A stretch of DNA of 64,000 bases from CAYXVF01 sp964468125 (GTDB lineage: Bacteria > Myxococcota > XYA12-FULL-58-9 > CAYXVF01), in assembly GCA_964468125.1 (NCBI GenBank), contig CAYXVF010000010.1, positions 20,991-84,990 on the forward strand. Reading direction: 5' to 3'. Positions 45,854-54,893 of the stretch are shown in pieces. The notes beneath the pieces are model-generated. The model saw only the letters and a program-made list of their open reading frames with translations. It had not been told where the DNA came from and did no database searches. The position numbers and the translations under genes are program-made. Every line of letters begins with the position of its first letter. Position 1 is the stretch's first letter.

Positions 45854-46882
45854 ATGGCGAATTTCGATAAGCAGAAGATGGTGAAGGAGGCGATCGCCTC
45901 CATCGAGAAGCAATTTGGCAAAGGTGCGATCATGCACCTCGGGGAAGCTGGAAGCACCGAGCCGATAAGCGTCGTGCCTTCCGGCAGCCTGGGCGTGGAC
46001 CTCGCCCTCGGCACGGGAGGATTTCCGCGAGGGCGCATCGTGGAGATCTTCGGGCCCGAATCGAGCGGCAAAACCAGTCTAGCTCTCCACGCGATCGCCG
46101 AGGCTCACCGCGCCGGTGGCATCTGCGCCTTCGTCGATGCGGAGCACGCACTCGACGTACGCTATGCCCGCAACCTGGGAGTAGACCCGAAAAAACTGTT
46201 GGTGTCGCAGCCGGACAGCGGGGAGCAAGCGCTCGAAATCGTCGAAACGCTGGTGCGCTCCGGAACGATCGACCTCCTGGTCCTCGATTCGGTCGCGGCC
46301 CTGGTGCCCCGGGCCGAAATCGAAGGGGAGATGGGCGACGCCCACATGGGCCTGCAGGCGCGATTGATGAGCCAGGCGATGCGCAAGCTCACGGGAGTCG
46401 CGCACCGCAGCAAGACGACGCTCCTGTTCATCAATCAGCTCCGTCAGAAGATCGGGGTCGTCTTTGGCAACCCCGAGGTGACTTCCGGAGGCAATGCGCT
46501 CAAGTTCTACGCCAGTCAGCGGATCGAAGTCCGCAGGCTCGCGGCGATCAAAGACGCGGGCCAATCGACGGGGCACCGCACACGCATCAAGGTGGTGAAA
46601 AACAAGCTCGCTCCGCCCTTTCGCGAGGTGGAAGTCGACATTCTCTTCGGGCGCGGGATTTGGGCCGCGGGAGACCTGGTGGACCGAGGCATCGAGCTGG
46701 GCGTTTTGACCCGGTCCGGAAGCTGGATCTCCTGGGGCACGGACAAGCTCGGCCAGGGACGGGAAAAGGTGGCTCGCCTCTTCGAGTCCGACCCGAAACG
46801 GGCCGCGGAGCTGCGCGAAAAGGTCTTGGCTCGCTCCCGCGAGGTCGACCCGCTCGAGGCCCAATCGCCCCGGGCGGCCTGA
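45854..46882 (+). CDS. recA: Recombinase RecA
   Basis: This 342-residue ATPase polymerises on single-stranded DNA for homologous recombination and SOS induction. Walker A is GPESSGKT (about 67-74), followed by EHALD, VLDSVAALVPRAEIEG (Walker B region), the L1 loop GDAHMGLQARLMSQAMRKLTG and KIGVVFGNPEVTSGGNALKFYAS spanning loop L2. The C-terminal domain is intact. The ATG at 45854 has GAGGAGG at a good distance; an in-frame ATG at 45848 lies too close to it. No LexA-type operator was seen in front of it, but a sigma-54-like element is present. Confidence 0.97.
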   Translation: MANFDKQKMVKEAIASIEKQFGKGAIMHLGEAGSTEPISVVPSGSLGVDLALGTGGFPRGRIVEIFGPESSGKTSLALHAIAEAHRAGGICAFVDAEHALDVRYARNLGVDPKKLLVSQPDSGEQALEIVETLVRSGTIDLLVLDSVAALVPRAEIEGEMGDAHMGLQARLMSQAMRKLTGVAHRSKTTLLFINQLRQKIGVVFGNPEVTSGGNALKFYASQRIEVRRLAAIKDAGQSTGHRTRIKVVKNKLAPPFREVEVDILFGRGIWAAGDLVDRGIELGVLTRSGSWISWGTDKLGQGREKVARLFESDPKRAAELREKVLARSREVDPLEAQSPRAA

Positions 46883-46966
46883 GCCGGAGAGGCGGAGGCG
46901 TGAACCGCCGGGTTCTTGATGCCGCTCGGGGTATGCGGGACAGTCCGCTCGCAGGAGTGACCCCGA

Positions 46967-47761
46967 GTGTCGGCCCCAAGCACGAGCCCCGCAAGCGACC
47001 TGGCCCATCCGCCGGGCCTCGACGAAGATGCCGAGCGTCGCATGGCGTGGAAGCTGGTGGCAGTCGTGCTCATCAGCCTGACCGTCGCGAAGACCATCGG
47101 CGGATTGGCGCTCATCGGGACGCTCGCGCTCACCGTCGCGGCGATCATGCAGCTCTGGATCCCCCTCTGGCGGGCTCAGACCCTCGATCTCGACTACGAC
47201 TTCGTGGGTCTGCACCGCCAGGGGCTCGCCGCGGACATCAAATGGGTTGGGGTGCTCGCGCTGGTCACGTTTCCCCCCTATGCGCTCGCGCACCACCTCT
47301 ACCTCACGGAAGGGCACGGATGGCTCATGAGCGCGGGATGGGATGAGATCGCGCGTTTCGTGCCCCGCCGAGCCTTTGAGCCGAGTTGGCCAAGCGGCGA
47401 GCGCTTGCTCGAGCGAACCGGCTGGTTCCTCCAGATGGCCGCGACCCACGCCCTCGGGGTGGCCCTGCCCGAGGAAACATTCTATCGCGGCTACCTGCAG
47501 CCGCGTCTCGAGTCGAAGTGGCCCCCCCGGACCCGCGTTTTCGGGGTTCGCATCGGCTGGGCGGCAGTGCTCACGAGTCTGCTCTTTGCCGTCGGGCACG
47601 TTCTCGGAGAGTGGAATCCGCTTCGCATGGGGCCCTTTTTTCCAGGATTGCTGTTCGCCTGGCTCCGAAACGCGTCAGGCAGTGTCATCGGCGCCATCAG
47701 CTATCACGCTCTGTGCAACATCCTGGGAGAAGTTTTGTTTTCTCTTTACGTCCCCATGTAG
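46967..47761 (+). CDS. CPBP-family intramembrane glutamic protease
   Basis: This 264-residue membrane protein has about seven hydrophobic segments. The CPBP/ABI motifs are present: LPEETFYRG (paired catalytic Glu and Arg, about 166-174), FAVGHVL (His, about 206-212) and SYHALCN (about 243-249). CPBP proteases process prenylated proteins, bacteriocins or sortase-like C-terminal signals. Members called MrtC/MrtX act on MYXO-CTERM proteins in myxobacteria; whether this is one cannot be told. GTG start with AGGAG about nine bases before. It lies 33 bases before the Crp-type gene. Confidence 0.8.
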   Translation: MSAPSTSPASDLAHPPGLDEDAERRMAWKLVAVVLISLTVAKTIGGLALIGTLALTVAAIMQLWIPLWRAQTLDLDYDFVGLHRQGLAADIKWVGVLALVTFPPYALAHHLYLTEGHGWLMSAGWDEIARFVPRRAFEPSWPSGERLLERTGWFLQMAATHALGVALPEETFYRGYLQPRLESKWPPRTRVFGVRIGWAAVLTSLLFAVGHVLGEWNPLRMGPFFPGLLFAWLRNASGSVIGAISYHALCNILGEVLFSLYVPM

Positions 47762-47794
47762 ACTTACACTCGAGCAATCCCGAAGGACGACTAC

Positions 47795-48613
47795 GTGGGC
47801 GATCTAACGCAGGCGCTAACCCGACGGTTCCCGAAAGGAACCGTCCTCTTCGACGAGAACGACCTCGGGTCGCGCATGTACGTGATCCGAACTGGCCGGG
47901 TGAAGATCTACCGCAAGGTGAACAATCAAGAGGTGGTGTTGGCCATGCTCGACGCCGGCGAGTTCTTTGGCGAGATGGCGCTCCTCGAGAACCTCCCGCG
48001 TTCCGCGGCGGCGATGACCACGGAGGACAGCGAGCTGATCGAGGTCGACCAACAAACCTTTGAGGAGATGATCCGAAACAACTCGGAGATCGCTGTGCGC
48101 TTGATGAGCAAGCTGGCGTCTCGGGTTCGCGAGCTCGATCGCCGACTGCAGAATCTGTTGGTCGAAAGCGGGTTGGGACGCGCGGTGGAGGTGCTCCGGT
48201 GGCTTCACACCGCCGGTGAGCACAACAATCAAGAATCGGTCGTTGCTGCCTCGAAAGTCAACATCGCGATCGCAGCCCAGGCTGGGATCCCGGCAGACGA
48301 GGTCGAAGAAATCATTCGCCGGCTTGAGTCCGCCGGCTGCATCACCGCGGATGGCTCAAGCTACATCATTGCATCGGTGGAGACACTGAGAGACTTCAGC
48401 GAATTCCTCGACCTGAAGCGCAAGTACGATCCACCTACCGCAGTGGACGCCACCGCGGCCAAGCCGGACCTGACGACGTCTGTCTCACGGCTTCTCCGAG
48501 CGCTTCAGATCTCGCCGGAGGATGAGCGCACCCATCAGCGAGCACTGGCCTCGCAGTACAATCGCTATCTCGCGTTGAGGCGAAGATTTGAAGAACGAGG
48601 TGGGGAGTCATGA
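47795..48613 (+). CDS. Crp/Fnr-type cyclic-nucleotide-binding regulator
   Basis: The 272-residue protein has an N-terminal cNMP-binding beta-roll (about 10-115) with GEFFGEMALLENLPRSAAA, the phosphate-binding cassette (Arg in PRSAA). After a dimerisation helix (EIAVRLMSKLASRVRELDRRL) comes a winged-helix DNA-binding region (about 148-195, NIAIAAQAGIPADEVEEIIRRLESAGCI). A C-terminal extension of about 60 residues follows. It starts with GTG and its stop overlaps the start of the next gene (ATGA), so it is coupled to the zinc-ribbon/TPR protein. Confidence 0.85.
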   Translation: MGDLTQALTRRFPKGTVLFDENDLGSRMYVIRTGRVKIYRKVNNQEVVLAMLDAGEFFGEMALLENLPRSAAAMTTEDSELIEVDQQTFEEMIRNNSEIAVRLMSKLASRVRELDRRLQNLLVESGLGRAVEVLRWLHTAGEHNNQESVVAASKVNIAIAAQAGIPADEVEEIIRRLESAGCITADGSSYIIASVETLRDFSEFLDLKRKYDPPTAVDATAAKPDLTTSVSRLLRALQISPEDERTHQRALASQYNRYLALRRRFEERGGES

Positions 48614-51600
48614 ACCTCGTATGCGGAAATTGCGGGGCAGAGTACCGCATCGACGGCTCCAAGATCCCTGCGAAGGGTGGAGTCATCACGTGCAAATCCT
48701 GCGGTCACAAGATCAAGGTCCGCCCTCCAGGCGCCGAGGATGCGCCGATCGCGTTGGCGGGGACGGACACGGTTCCCGATGCGCCACCGGCGAGCCCGCC
48801 TTCCGAGGCACCGCCGGAGCCCGCCGCACCGCCACCGGGACCCGCGGCCTTCGACGACGACATTCCCGAAGCGGACGCGGACGACGCGATTCCGCTCGCG
48901 GACAGCGACGACCTGGTCTCCTTGGACGACGGTGACACCCCGCACGCGGTTTCACCTGAATTCTCGAGCCCACTGGACCTCCCACCCGTGCCGGACGCGC
49001 ATAGCGCGGACGACCTCCCAGGAGCGATCGCGCCCCCACCGCCGGAGGACGACCTGCCAGGGGCCATCGCACCCCCACCGCCGGAGGACGACCTCCCCGA
49101 GGCTTTCACGCCGCCCACGCCGGAGGACGACCTCCCCGCGGCGGTCGCTCAGCCGACACTGAACGATGACCTCCCGACCTCCGCCGACCTCCCGGAAGCG
49201 ATGGACACGACCCTGTCCGGCGTTCCGTACGCGAGCCAAGAGCAGGGCGGCGAGTTCGCGGTCCCCACCGCCGGCGAGGGTTTGGAGCTGCCCGATCCGG
49301 GCGATCTCCCGACACTTCCCGAGGCGGAGCTGCCGCCGCTCAACCCGGGCGATCTCCCCCGACTCCCGGACGGTGGCCTCGACCTGCCCGAAGCAGCGGC
49401 GCCGGCGGTAAACGATCTCCCGACTCCAGAGCTCGGCAACATCGCCGCACCGAACCTCGGCGCCCAACTGAGCGCCGACGACTTGCCCGCGCCCTCCCAA
49501 CCGAGCTTCGAATCGTCGCTCGGAGACAATCTCTTTGGCGACACTCGCCTTCCGGACGATGGGCACAGTGGAGCGGTAGACACGTCGATTCCCCTCGACA
49601 ACGGGCTCCCAGACGGCGGCGGCGGCGCGGCGGCGCCGATGGATACGGGCACTCTCGACCTCGACCTCGACCTCGGAAGCGAAGTGGGCGACGCCGGCGC
49701 GTCGCCGATCGACACGACCGGGCTCGAGCCCGAAGCGACCGCGGAATCTGCGGCGGATGGGGGGCTCGATGGCATCGCCGACCGCCTCGAAGACACCCTC
49801 TCGGGCGTGGGCTCAGCGGATCAACCGCCACCGGACGAACGGCGGGGCACGGGCCCGAGCGAAGGCGTTAAGAAGAAGCCACCGGTCGCCGCTCTCGCGT
49901 CGCTCGCGGCCGTCCTCCTAGCTGTGGTGGGCGTGTCGTTCTTCGCGCCCGAGCTTCTGCCCTTCAATGTTCCCTGGGCCGGGGGCGAGGACATCCCAGA
50001 GCTTCCCGAGCTCCCGAAGGACATGCAGGCCGACGCGACCGACACCAAGGACACCCCCGAAACCGGTCCCAAGCCCGACGAGCCGGATGCTCCCGATTTG
50101 GGCCCGGCGCCAACCCTCACCGCCAGCAATGTGCATGCGCTGCCCTTCGGACAGCTGCGCCCCGCAGTGCAGAAGTATGCGGCCGGGAAGAGCGTCGACG
50201 CGGGATTGGTCGCCTTCGGCTACTTCCGCCTGGCCCATACCTTTGGCGACGAAGAGGCCGCGAAGAAGCTCCTCGCGATGTCACCGAAGAAGGTCAACCT
50301 CAAGGGCGCAGAGGACGAGCTCGCGCTCGCGGCTCAGCTGGGAGCGATGATCCTCGACGGCAAGACCTCACAGGCGAAGAAGCTCGGCGAGCGCGCCCTC
50401 AAAGGCCAGATGAAAGACGCGCCCCTCATCGAGTACGTCACCGGTGTCGCCTACAGCGGCAAGCCACCTCAAAAGGCTCTGAAACATTTGAGTCGCGCAG
50501 TCGAGCTCGACCCGGGATTGGTCGATGCGAGCATTGCTCGCGCGGAGCTGCTCTTCCGCAAACTCGGCAGCGAACGGGAAGCAGAAGAGGCCCTGAGAAC
50601 CGCGGTCAAGGCCGTACCTGGTCCGGCGATCGCCTTGCGAGCAGCCAAGATCCTGATGGAGAACGACCGCTTCGCCGCCATCGACCGAATCGATGAGCCG
50701 CTGATATCCTCCGCCCAGGCCGAACAGATGGCCGCGGTGGATCGCACGCCATTCTTCCGTCTGCTGATCTCCAAGAATGTCTGGGCCGGCAACTTCGACG
50801 CCGCAGCTGCGTCCGCCGAGCGCTGGGCCGAGCTCGATCCCCGGCCGGAGGCGTTCATCGCCCAGGCACGTCTCGTCGACGCGAGCGGCGGGGACGGGAA
50901 TGCGATTCTGCGCGCCGGACTCGAGCGCCTCGAGGATCCCGAGGACAAGGGTCGCCTCCTCCACGAGCTCGGACGCCTCGCCCTCAACGACAAGAGTCTC
51001 GACGAGAAACAACGAATCGCCAAAGCGGAGGGGATCCTCGAAGAGGCGAAGCCCCTCCCCGGTCGGGATGCACTCGGGTGGGTGAAGCTGCTCGAGGGTG
51101 ACATTGCGCGCGCGCGCAATCAGGTGCCCCGGGCCAAGGCGGCCTATGCGGCGTCGGGGCGCGGACGCTCGAAGTTTGTCGAGCCGCGGCTCGCCACTCT
51201 GCTCGTCGAAGGCGACGGGCGCGGTCCAAACCTCGCGAAGCTCACTCAGCTCGAGCGGCGCTCCGGTGACCCACAGGTCACTCTGGCCCTCGCGAACGCT
51301 CTCGCGGAGAAAGGAAACCCGGGCGGGGCCGCCGAGCTCTACGAGAAGGCACTCTGGACCAACGCCGCGCCGAGCGATGCGCTGGACCACCTCGTGTCAT
51401 GGGCGCGAAGCACAGCGGCATCCGGTCGCAAGGACCAGGCCTATCAGCAACTGCGTGTGGTCCAGGAGGCCCGGCCGAAGGACCCGAAGGTCGTACGGGA
51501 GCTCGTGAGTCTCGCCCAGGCGATGAACCGGCCGGAGGAAGCGGTCAGCTGGTATCAGACGCTCCTCGAGTCCGCCCCGGAGAACGTCGACTACAAGGTC

Positions 51601-52341
51601 GCCTATGCCGGAGCGCTCAACGACGCGGAGAAGCACCAGGAAGCGATCACCCTCCTCGAGGAGCTTCTCAAGAAACCCGAGGCAAAGAGTGGACGATCCT
51701 TGGCGGAGCTCGGCCGAGCCTACATGTCGAAAGACGAGGTAAAGGCGCGGCAGCTCCTGAACGAAGCGAAGCGTCTCGAGCCGAGTGTTGAGATCTACAC
51801 CCTTCTCGGACGCGTAGAAGCGAAGCAGCAGCGCTTCGACGCGGCAATGGAAGCCTACCAAGAAGCTCTGAAGCTGAGCGGCGGCAACGAGCAAGTGCGT
51901 CTTGAGCTCGGAATGCTGCAGCTCCGACGCGGCAACCCGCAGGACGCCGTCGACAACCTCAAGATGGTGCTGCGCAGCGACCCGACTCAGCTCGACGCGG
52001 TCGTCGCCCTCGGTGACGCGCTCACCGCAGTCCAAAAGCACCGAGAGGCCCTTCAGATCTACCAGCGTGCGCTCAACGCTGGAGCCAAGGACATCGACAT
52101 CATGATGAAGTCGGCACTTCTTCAGCTCCAACAGCTCAATCAGTTGCCCCAGGCGGTCAAGACCCTGCGCGAGGTGGTGACCCTTGCCCCGGACAACCCA
52201 GAAGCGCATTACTACCTCGGCTATGCCTACAAGGACATGGGCCGAAGCGCCGACGCCAAACGCGAGCTCGGTCGCTTCGTGGAGCTGGACCCGGAGAGTG
52301 AGCTCGTGCCGGACGTTCAGAGCGATTTGAAGAACCTCTAG
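48610..52341 (+). CDS. MJ0042-type zinc ribbon / TPR membrane protein
   Basis: This 1243-residue protein starts with a zinc ribbon of MJ0042 type (Cys5, Cys8, Cys28, Cys31). A long acidic, proline-rich disordered part follows (about 35-410) with degenerate repeats of DDLPxAxxPPxPE. A single membrane helix lies at about 425-450. The rest (about 500-1240) is mostly TPR helices, clearest near the end (HYYLGYAYKDMGRSADAKREL). The ribbon would be cytosolic and the TPR part in the periplasm. Similar layouts occur in myxobacterial proteins involved in motility or envelope assembly, but its role is unknown. It is coupled to the Crp-like gene. Confidence 0.75.
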   Translation: MNLVCGNCGAEYRIDGSKIPAKGGVITCKSCGHKIKVRPPGAEDAPIALAGTDTVPDAPPASPPSEAPPEPAAPPPGPAAFDDDIPEADADDAIPLADSDDLVSLDDGDTPHAVSPEFSSPLDLPPVPDAHSADDLPGAIAPPPPEDDLPGAIAPPPPEDDLPEAFTPPTPEDDLPAAVAQPTLNDDLPTSADLPEAMDTTLSGVPYASQEQGGEFAVPTAGEGLELPDPGDLPTLPEAELPPLNPGDLPRLPDGGLDLPEAAAPAVNDLPTPELGNIAAPNLGAQLSADDLPAPSQPSFESSLGDNLFGDTRLPDDGHSGAVDTSIPLDNGLPDGGGGAAAPMDTGTLDLDLDLGSEVGDAGASPIDTTGLEPEATAESAADGGLDGIADRLEDTLSGVGSADQPPPDERRGTGPSEGVKKKPPVAALASLAAVLLAVVGVSFFAPELLPFNVPWAGGEDIPELPELPKDMQADATDTKDTPETGPKPDEPDAPDLGPAPTLTASNVHALPFGQLRPAVQKYAAGKSVDAGLVAFGYFRLAHTFGDEEAAKKLLAMSPKKVNLKGAEDELALAAQLGAMILDGKTSQAKKLGERALKGQMKDAPLIEYVTGVAYSGKPPQKALKHLSRAVELDPGLVDASIARAELLFRKLGSEREAEEALRTAVKAVPGPAIALRAAKILMENDRFAAIDRIDEPLISSAQAEQMAAVDRTPFFRLLISKNVWAGNFDAAAASAERWAELDPRPEAFIAQARLVDASGGDGNAILRAGLERLEDPEDKGRLLHELGRLALNDKSLDEKQRIAKAEGILEEAKPLPGRDALGWVKLLEGDIARARNQVPRAKAAYAASGRGRSKFVEPRLATLLVEGDGRGPNLAKLTQLERRSGDPQVTLALANALAEKGNPGGAAELYEKALWTNAAPSDALDHLVSWARSTAASGRKDQAYQQLRVVQEARPKDPKVVRELVSLAQAMNRPEEAVSWYQTLLESAPENVDYKVAYAGALNDAEKHQEAITLLEELLKKPEAKSGRSLAELGRAYMSKDEVKARQLLNEAKRLEPSVEIYTLLGRVEAKQQRFDAAMEAYQEALKLSGGNEQVRLELGMLQLRRGNPQDAVDNLKMVLRSDPTQLDAVVALGDALTAVQKHREALQIYQRALNAGAKDIDIMMKSALLQLQQLNQLPQAVKTLREVVTLAPDNPEAHYYLGYAYKDMGRSADAKRELGRFVELDPESELVPDVQSDLKNL

Positions 52342-52346
52342 AATTG

Positions 52347-52371
52347 GGTCGCCCCCTGCCCTCGGGCGACC
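52347..52371 (+). terminator. Hairpin between the TPR gene and serS
   Basis: Perfect 8-bp stem GGTCGCCC/GGGCGACC with a nine-base loop, right after the TPR gene's stop and about 30 bases before serS. No U-run follows, so it could be a weak terminator or a 5' structure of serS. A direct repeat CCGAGCACA follows it twice. Confidence 0.45.
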
Positions 52372-52401
52372 GAGCACATACCGAGCACACGGGGTGATGC
52401 G

Positions 52402-53685
52402 ATGCTCGACTACCGAGCCCTAGTTCACGACGCGGATACTTTCATCGAGAGACTCTCCTCCCGCGGCGTGAGCGAAGAGACCGTTCGCACGTTGCGAGAC
52501 GCCGTGAAGCGCCGAAGCGACGTGATTCAGGAAACCGAGTCGCTTCGGAGTCAGCTCAACACGGCCACGAAGGACGTGCAGCAGCTCCGCGGCAAAGACG
52601 ACGACGCCTTTGAAGAAGCGCGCAAGACGCTCAAAGCGCTGAAAGAGCAGATCAAAGAAAGCGAGCAGCGACAGAGCGAGGCCGAAGAGCAGCTCGACGC
52701 TCTCCTGCTGAACGTGCCGAACCTGCCGCACGAATCGGTGCCGCAGGGGCCAGACGAATCCGCGAATCGTGTCGAGCGAATCGTCGGTGAGCAGCCGTCA
52801 CTCGATTTCGAGCCAAAGCCGCACTGGGAGCTCGGAGAAGCGCTCGGTATCCTGGACTTCGAGCGCGCGGCGAAAATCAGTGGCGCACGCTTCGCGGTCT
52901 ACAAAGGCTTGGGAGCACGCCTGGAGTGGGCCCTCACGAGCTTCATGCTCGACGTGGCACGGGAGAACGGCTACGAGCCGGTGATTCCTCCCCTGCTCGT
53001 GCGCAGCGACGCCATGGTCGCAGCCGGTCAGTATCCCAAGTTCAAGGGCGAGTCTTTCGAGACCGTCGACGAAGAGTTCACGCTGATCCCAACCTCCGAG
53101 GTGCCCCTGGTCAATCTGCACCGCGACGAAATCCTGGACGAGGCGAGCCTACCCTTGCGCTATTGCGCATTCTCGCCGTGCTTCAGGAAGGAAGCCGGTT
53201 CCGCTGGCCGAGACACGCGCGGGCTCATTCGCCTGCATCAATTCAACAAGGTGGAGCTCGTCTCCTTCACTCGGGCCGAAGACAGCTTCGAAGAGCTCGA
53301 GCGACTGACGGGAAACGCCGAAAGCGTGCTGCAGAAGCTCGGCCTGCACTATCGCGTCGTCGCGCTCAGCACCGGCGACATGGGCTTCGCCGCCGCCAAG
53401 ACCTACGACCTCGAAGTCTGGCTGCCGGGGCAGAGCGCTTTCCGCGAAATCTCGAGCTGCTCCAACTGCACGGACTTTCAAGCGCGGCGCGCAAAGATTC
53501 GCTACCGAACGGACGCCGGCAGCAAAAAAACCAAACCGGTTCTTGCACACACGTTGAACGGTTCCGGCCTCGCCGTGGGACGCACCTTCGTCGCGGTGCT
53601 CGAAAACTACCAGCAGGCCGATGGCTCGATTCTCGTCCCCGAAGCATTGAGGCCCTACATGGGCGGGCAGGAGCGGATCGCCTAG
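52402..53685 (+). CDS. serS: Seryl-tRNA synthetase
   Basis: This 427-residue class II synthetase charges tRNA-Ser. The N-terminal helical hairpin (about 30-105, KRRSDVIQETESLRSQLN...) is the antiparallel coiled coil that binds the long variable arm. The catalytic core has TSEVPLVNL, motif 2 (YCAFSPCFRKEAGSAGRDTRGLIRLHQF) and motif 3 (NGSGLAVGRTFVAVLENYQ). The full family length is present. It ends four bases into the convergent YtfJ-like gene. Confidence 0.97.
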   Translation: MLDYRALVHDADTFIERLSSRGVSEETVRTLRDAVKRRSDVIQETESLRSQLNTATKDVQQLRGKDDDAFEEARKTLKALKEQIKESEQRQSEAEEQLDALLLNVPNLPHESVPQGPDESANRVERIVGEQPSLDFEPKPHWELGEALGILDFERAAKISGARFAVYKGLGARLEWALTSFMLDVARENGYEPVIPPLLVRSDAMVAAGQYPKFKGESFETVDEEFTLIPTSEVPLVNLHRDEILDEASLPLRYCAFSPCFRKEAGSAGRDTRGLIRLHQFNKVELVSFTRAEDSFEELERLTGNAESVLQKLGLHYRVVALSTGDMGFAAAKTYDLEVWLPGQSAFREISSCSNCTDFQARRAKIRYRTDAGSKKTKPVLAHTLNGSGLAVGRTFVAVLENYQQADGSILVPEALRPYMGGQERIA

Positions 53686-54200
53686 CGCTGGCCCGTTTGC
53701 TTCAGAATGATATCGACCACCTTGGCGGTGTCAGCCTTTGAGTGGCGGCCGTCTTTGCTCCAGATGCACTTGCCGCTGGCGTCGAAGATCGCGATCGAGT
53801 AACTGTCGTCGCCAAAACCCCACTTCTTGACCAGCGTCTTTTCGTTGTCCCGGACGTAGATCGTCGACGGGAACTCTTCCTGCTTGTCCTCGAGCTTGCC
53901 CTGGATCGCCCAATTCGGGAGCCAGGTCGCATCCATGTTGATGATCGCTACGGAGATGAAGCGCTCGATGTCCGCTTTTGCGTCACGGAGCGCGGGCCCC
54001 ACGTGCTCGTTCACCTCGCTCTCATCAGGATCGACGTAGAACACGATCGTCGGCTTTCCTCGCATCTCCTTGCTGGACCATGGCCGCCCGTCCACCCGAC
54101 CTCCGAGGTCTCCGTTGAGCGTCACCGTGGGCGGGGCCTTGCCCAAGGGAACCGCATTCACGGGGGCGAGAGCGAGCCAGGCGGCGAGAACACAGGTCAT
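53682..54200 (-). CDS. YtfJ-like periplasmic thioredoxin-fold protein
   Basis: This 172-residue protein has a signal peptide (about 1-16, MTCVLAAWLALAPVNA) and a thioredoxin-like body. It shows KPTIVFYVDPDESEVNEHV, where YtfJ proteins have a similar strand, INMDATWLPNWAIQ, and IAIFDASGKCIWSKDG near the C-terminus. There is no CxxC redox motif, as in other YtfJ proteins. The family's function is unknown. It shares a short overlap with serS and lies opposite to the sigma factor gene. Confidence 0.65.
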   Translation of the reverse strand: MTCVLAAWLALAPVNAVPLGKAPPTVTLNGDLGGRVDGRPWSSKEMRGKPTIVFYVDPDESEVNEHVGPALRDAKADIERFISVAIINMDATWLPNWAIQGKLEDKQEEFPSTIYVRDNEKTLVKKWGFGDDSYSIAIFDASGKCIWSKDGRHSKADTAKVVDIILKQTGQR

Positions 54201-54260
54201 GTACGATCCTCCGGGGCACGGGGCGCAGCCGGCCCGACGATAGATCGAGGGGACGTTTTT

Positions 54261-54290
54261 TGAAACCCGCCGGGCCCGGGAACCGTTCTA
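54261..54290 (+). promoter_or_regulatory. Candidate ECF-type promoter upstream of the sigma factor
   Basis: TGAAAC and CGTTCTA are separated by 17 bases, like the -35/-10 pattern of many ECF-controlled promoters. Transcription would start very near the ATG at 54300, giving a leaderless or very short leader, and would allow autoregulation. Tentative. Confidence 0.35.
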
Positions 54291-54299
54291 GCTGTCGAG

Positions 54300-54893
54300 A
54301 TGGCCGCGCACGTTGTAGTTCCGATGGTTGAAGACGGTCCTGAGGGTTGGCTCACTCGCCACGCCCGTGGCGAGCCCGGCGCTTTTGAGCGACTCGTCGA
54401 GCATTTTCGTGGGGCGATCCACGCCTATTTGGCCCGCTGCGGTCTCAGCTGCTTCGAGCGTGAAGATCTAGCGCAGGAGATCTTCCTGCGCCTCCATCGT
54501 TCCGCACACCGCTATGAGCCGGGTCGCCCAGCCCGGGTCTGGGTGTTCACCGTGGTGGCAAATTGCGCCCGCAGCCATTTTCGGCGCCAAGCGGTGCGAC
54601 GTCGCGTACCGGACGCCGATCTCTTGCCGCCGCCGGCCGAGCTGCCGAGCGCCGAGGCCCTGCACCGAGGGCAGGAAACGGCGGCGGTCCTGCACCGCGC
54701 CCTCGAGGGATTGAGCCTCGTTCAACGAGAGGTGCTTCTGCTCTCCGCCCTGCAGTCCATGGCGGTTTCTGAGATCGCTGAAACGTTGGGGCTTCCCCAT
54801 GGCACCGTAAAGACGCATCTTCATCGGGGACGATTGACGCTGGCCAAAGCGCTCGCACGTGCGGAGGCGACAGCGCAAAGAGAGCACGGATGA
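54300..54893 (+). CDS. ECF-subfamily RNA polymerase sigma factor
   Basis: This 197-residue sigma factor has region 2 (about 25-95: AFERLVEHFRGAIHAYL, EDLAQEIFLRLHR, WVFTVVANCARSHFRR) and region 4 (about 130-185, with VQREVLLLSALQSMAVSEIAETLGLPHGTVKTHLHRG). The linker is short, as in ECF factors. ATG at 54300 or 54324. Its stop overlaps the start of a predicted anti-sigma factor (ATGA), the usual regulatory pair. Confidence 0.88.
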   Translation: MAAHVVVPMVEDGPEGWLTRHARGEPGAFERLVEHFRGAIHAYLARCGLSCFEREDLAQEIFLRLHRSAHRYEPGRPARVWVFTVVANCARSHFRRQAVRRRVPDADLLPPPAELPSAEALHRGQETAAVLHRALEGLSLVQREVLLLSALQSMAVSEIAETLGLPHGTVKTHLHRGRLTLAKALARAEATAQREHG

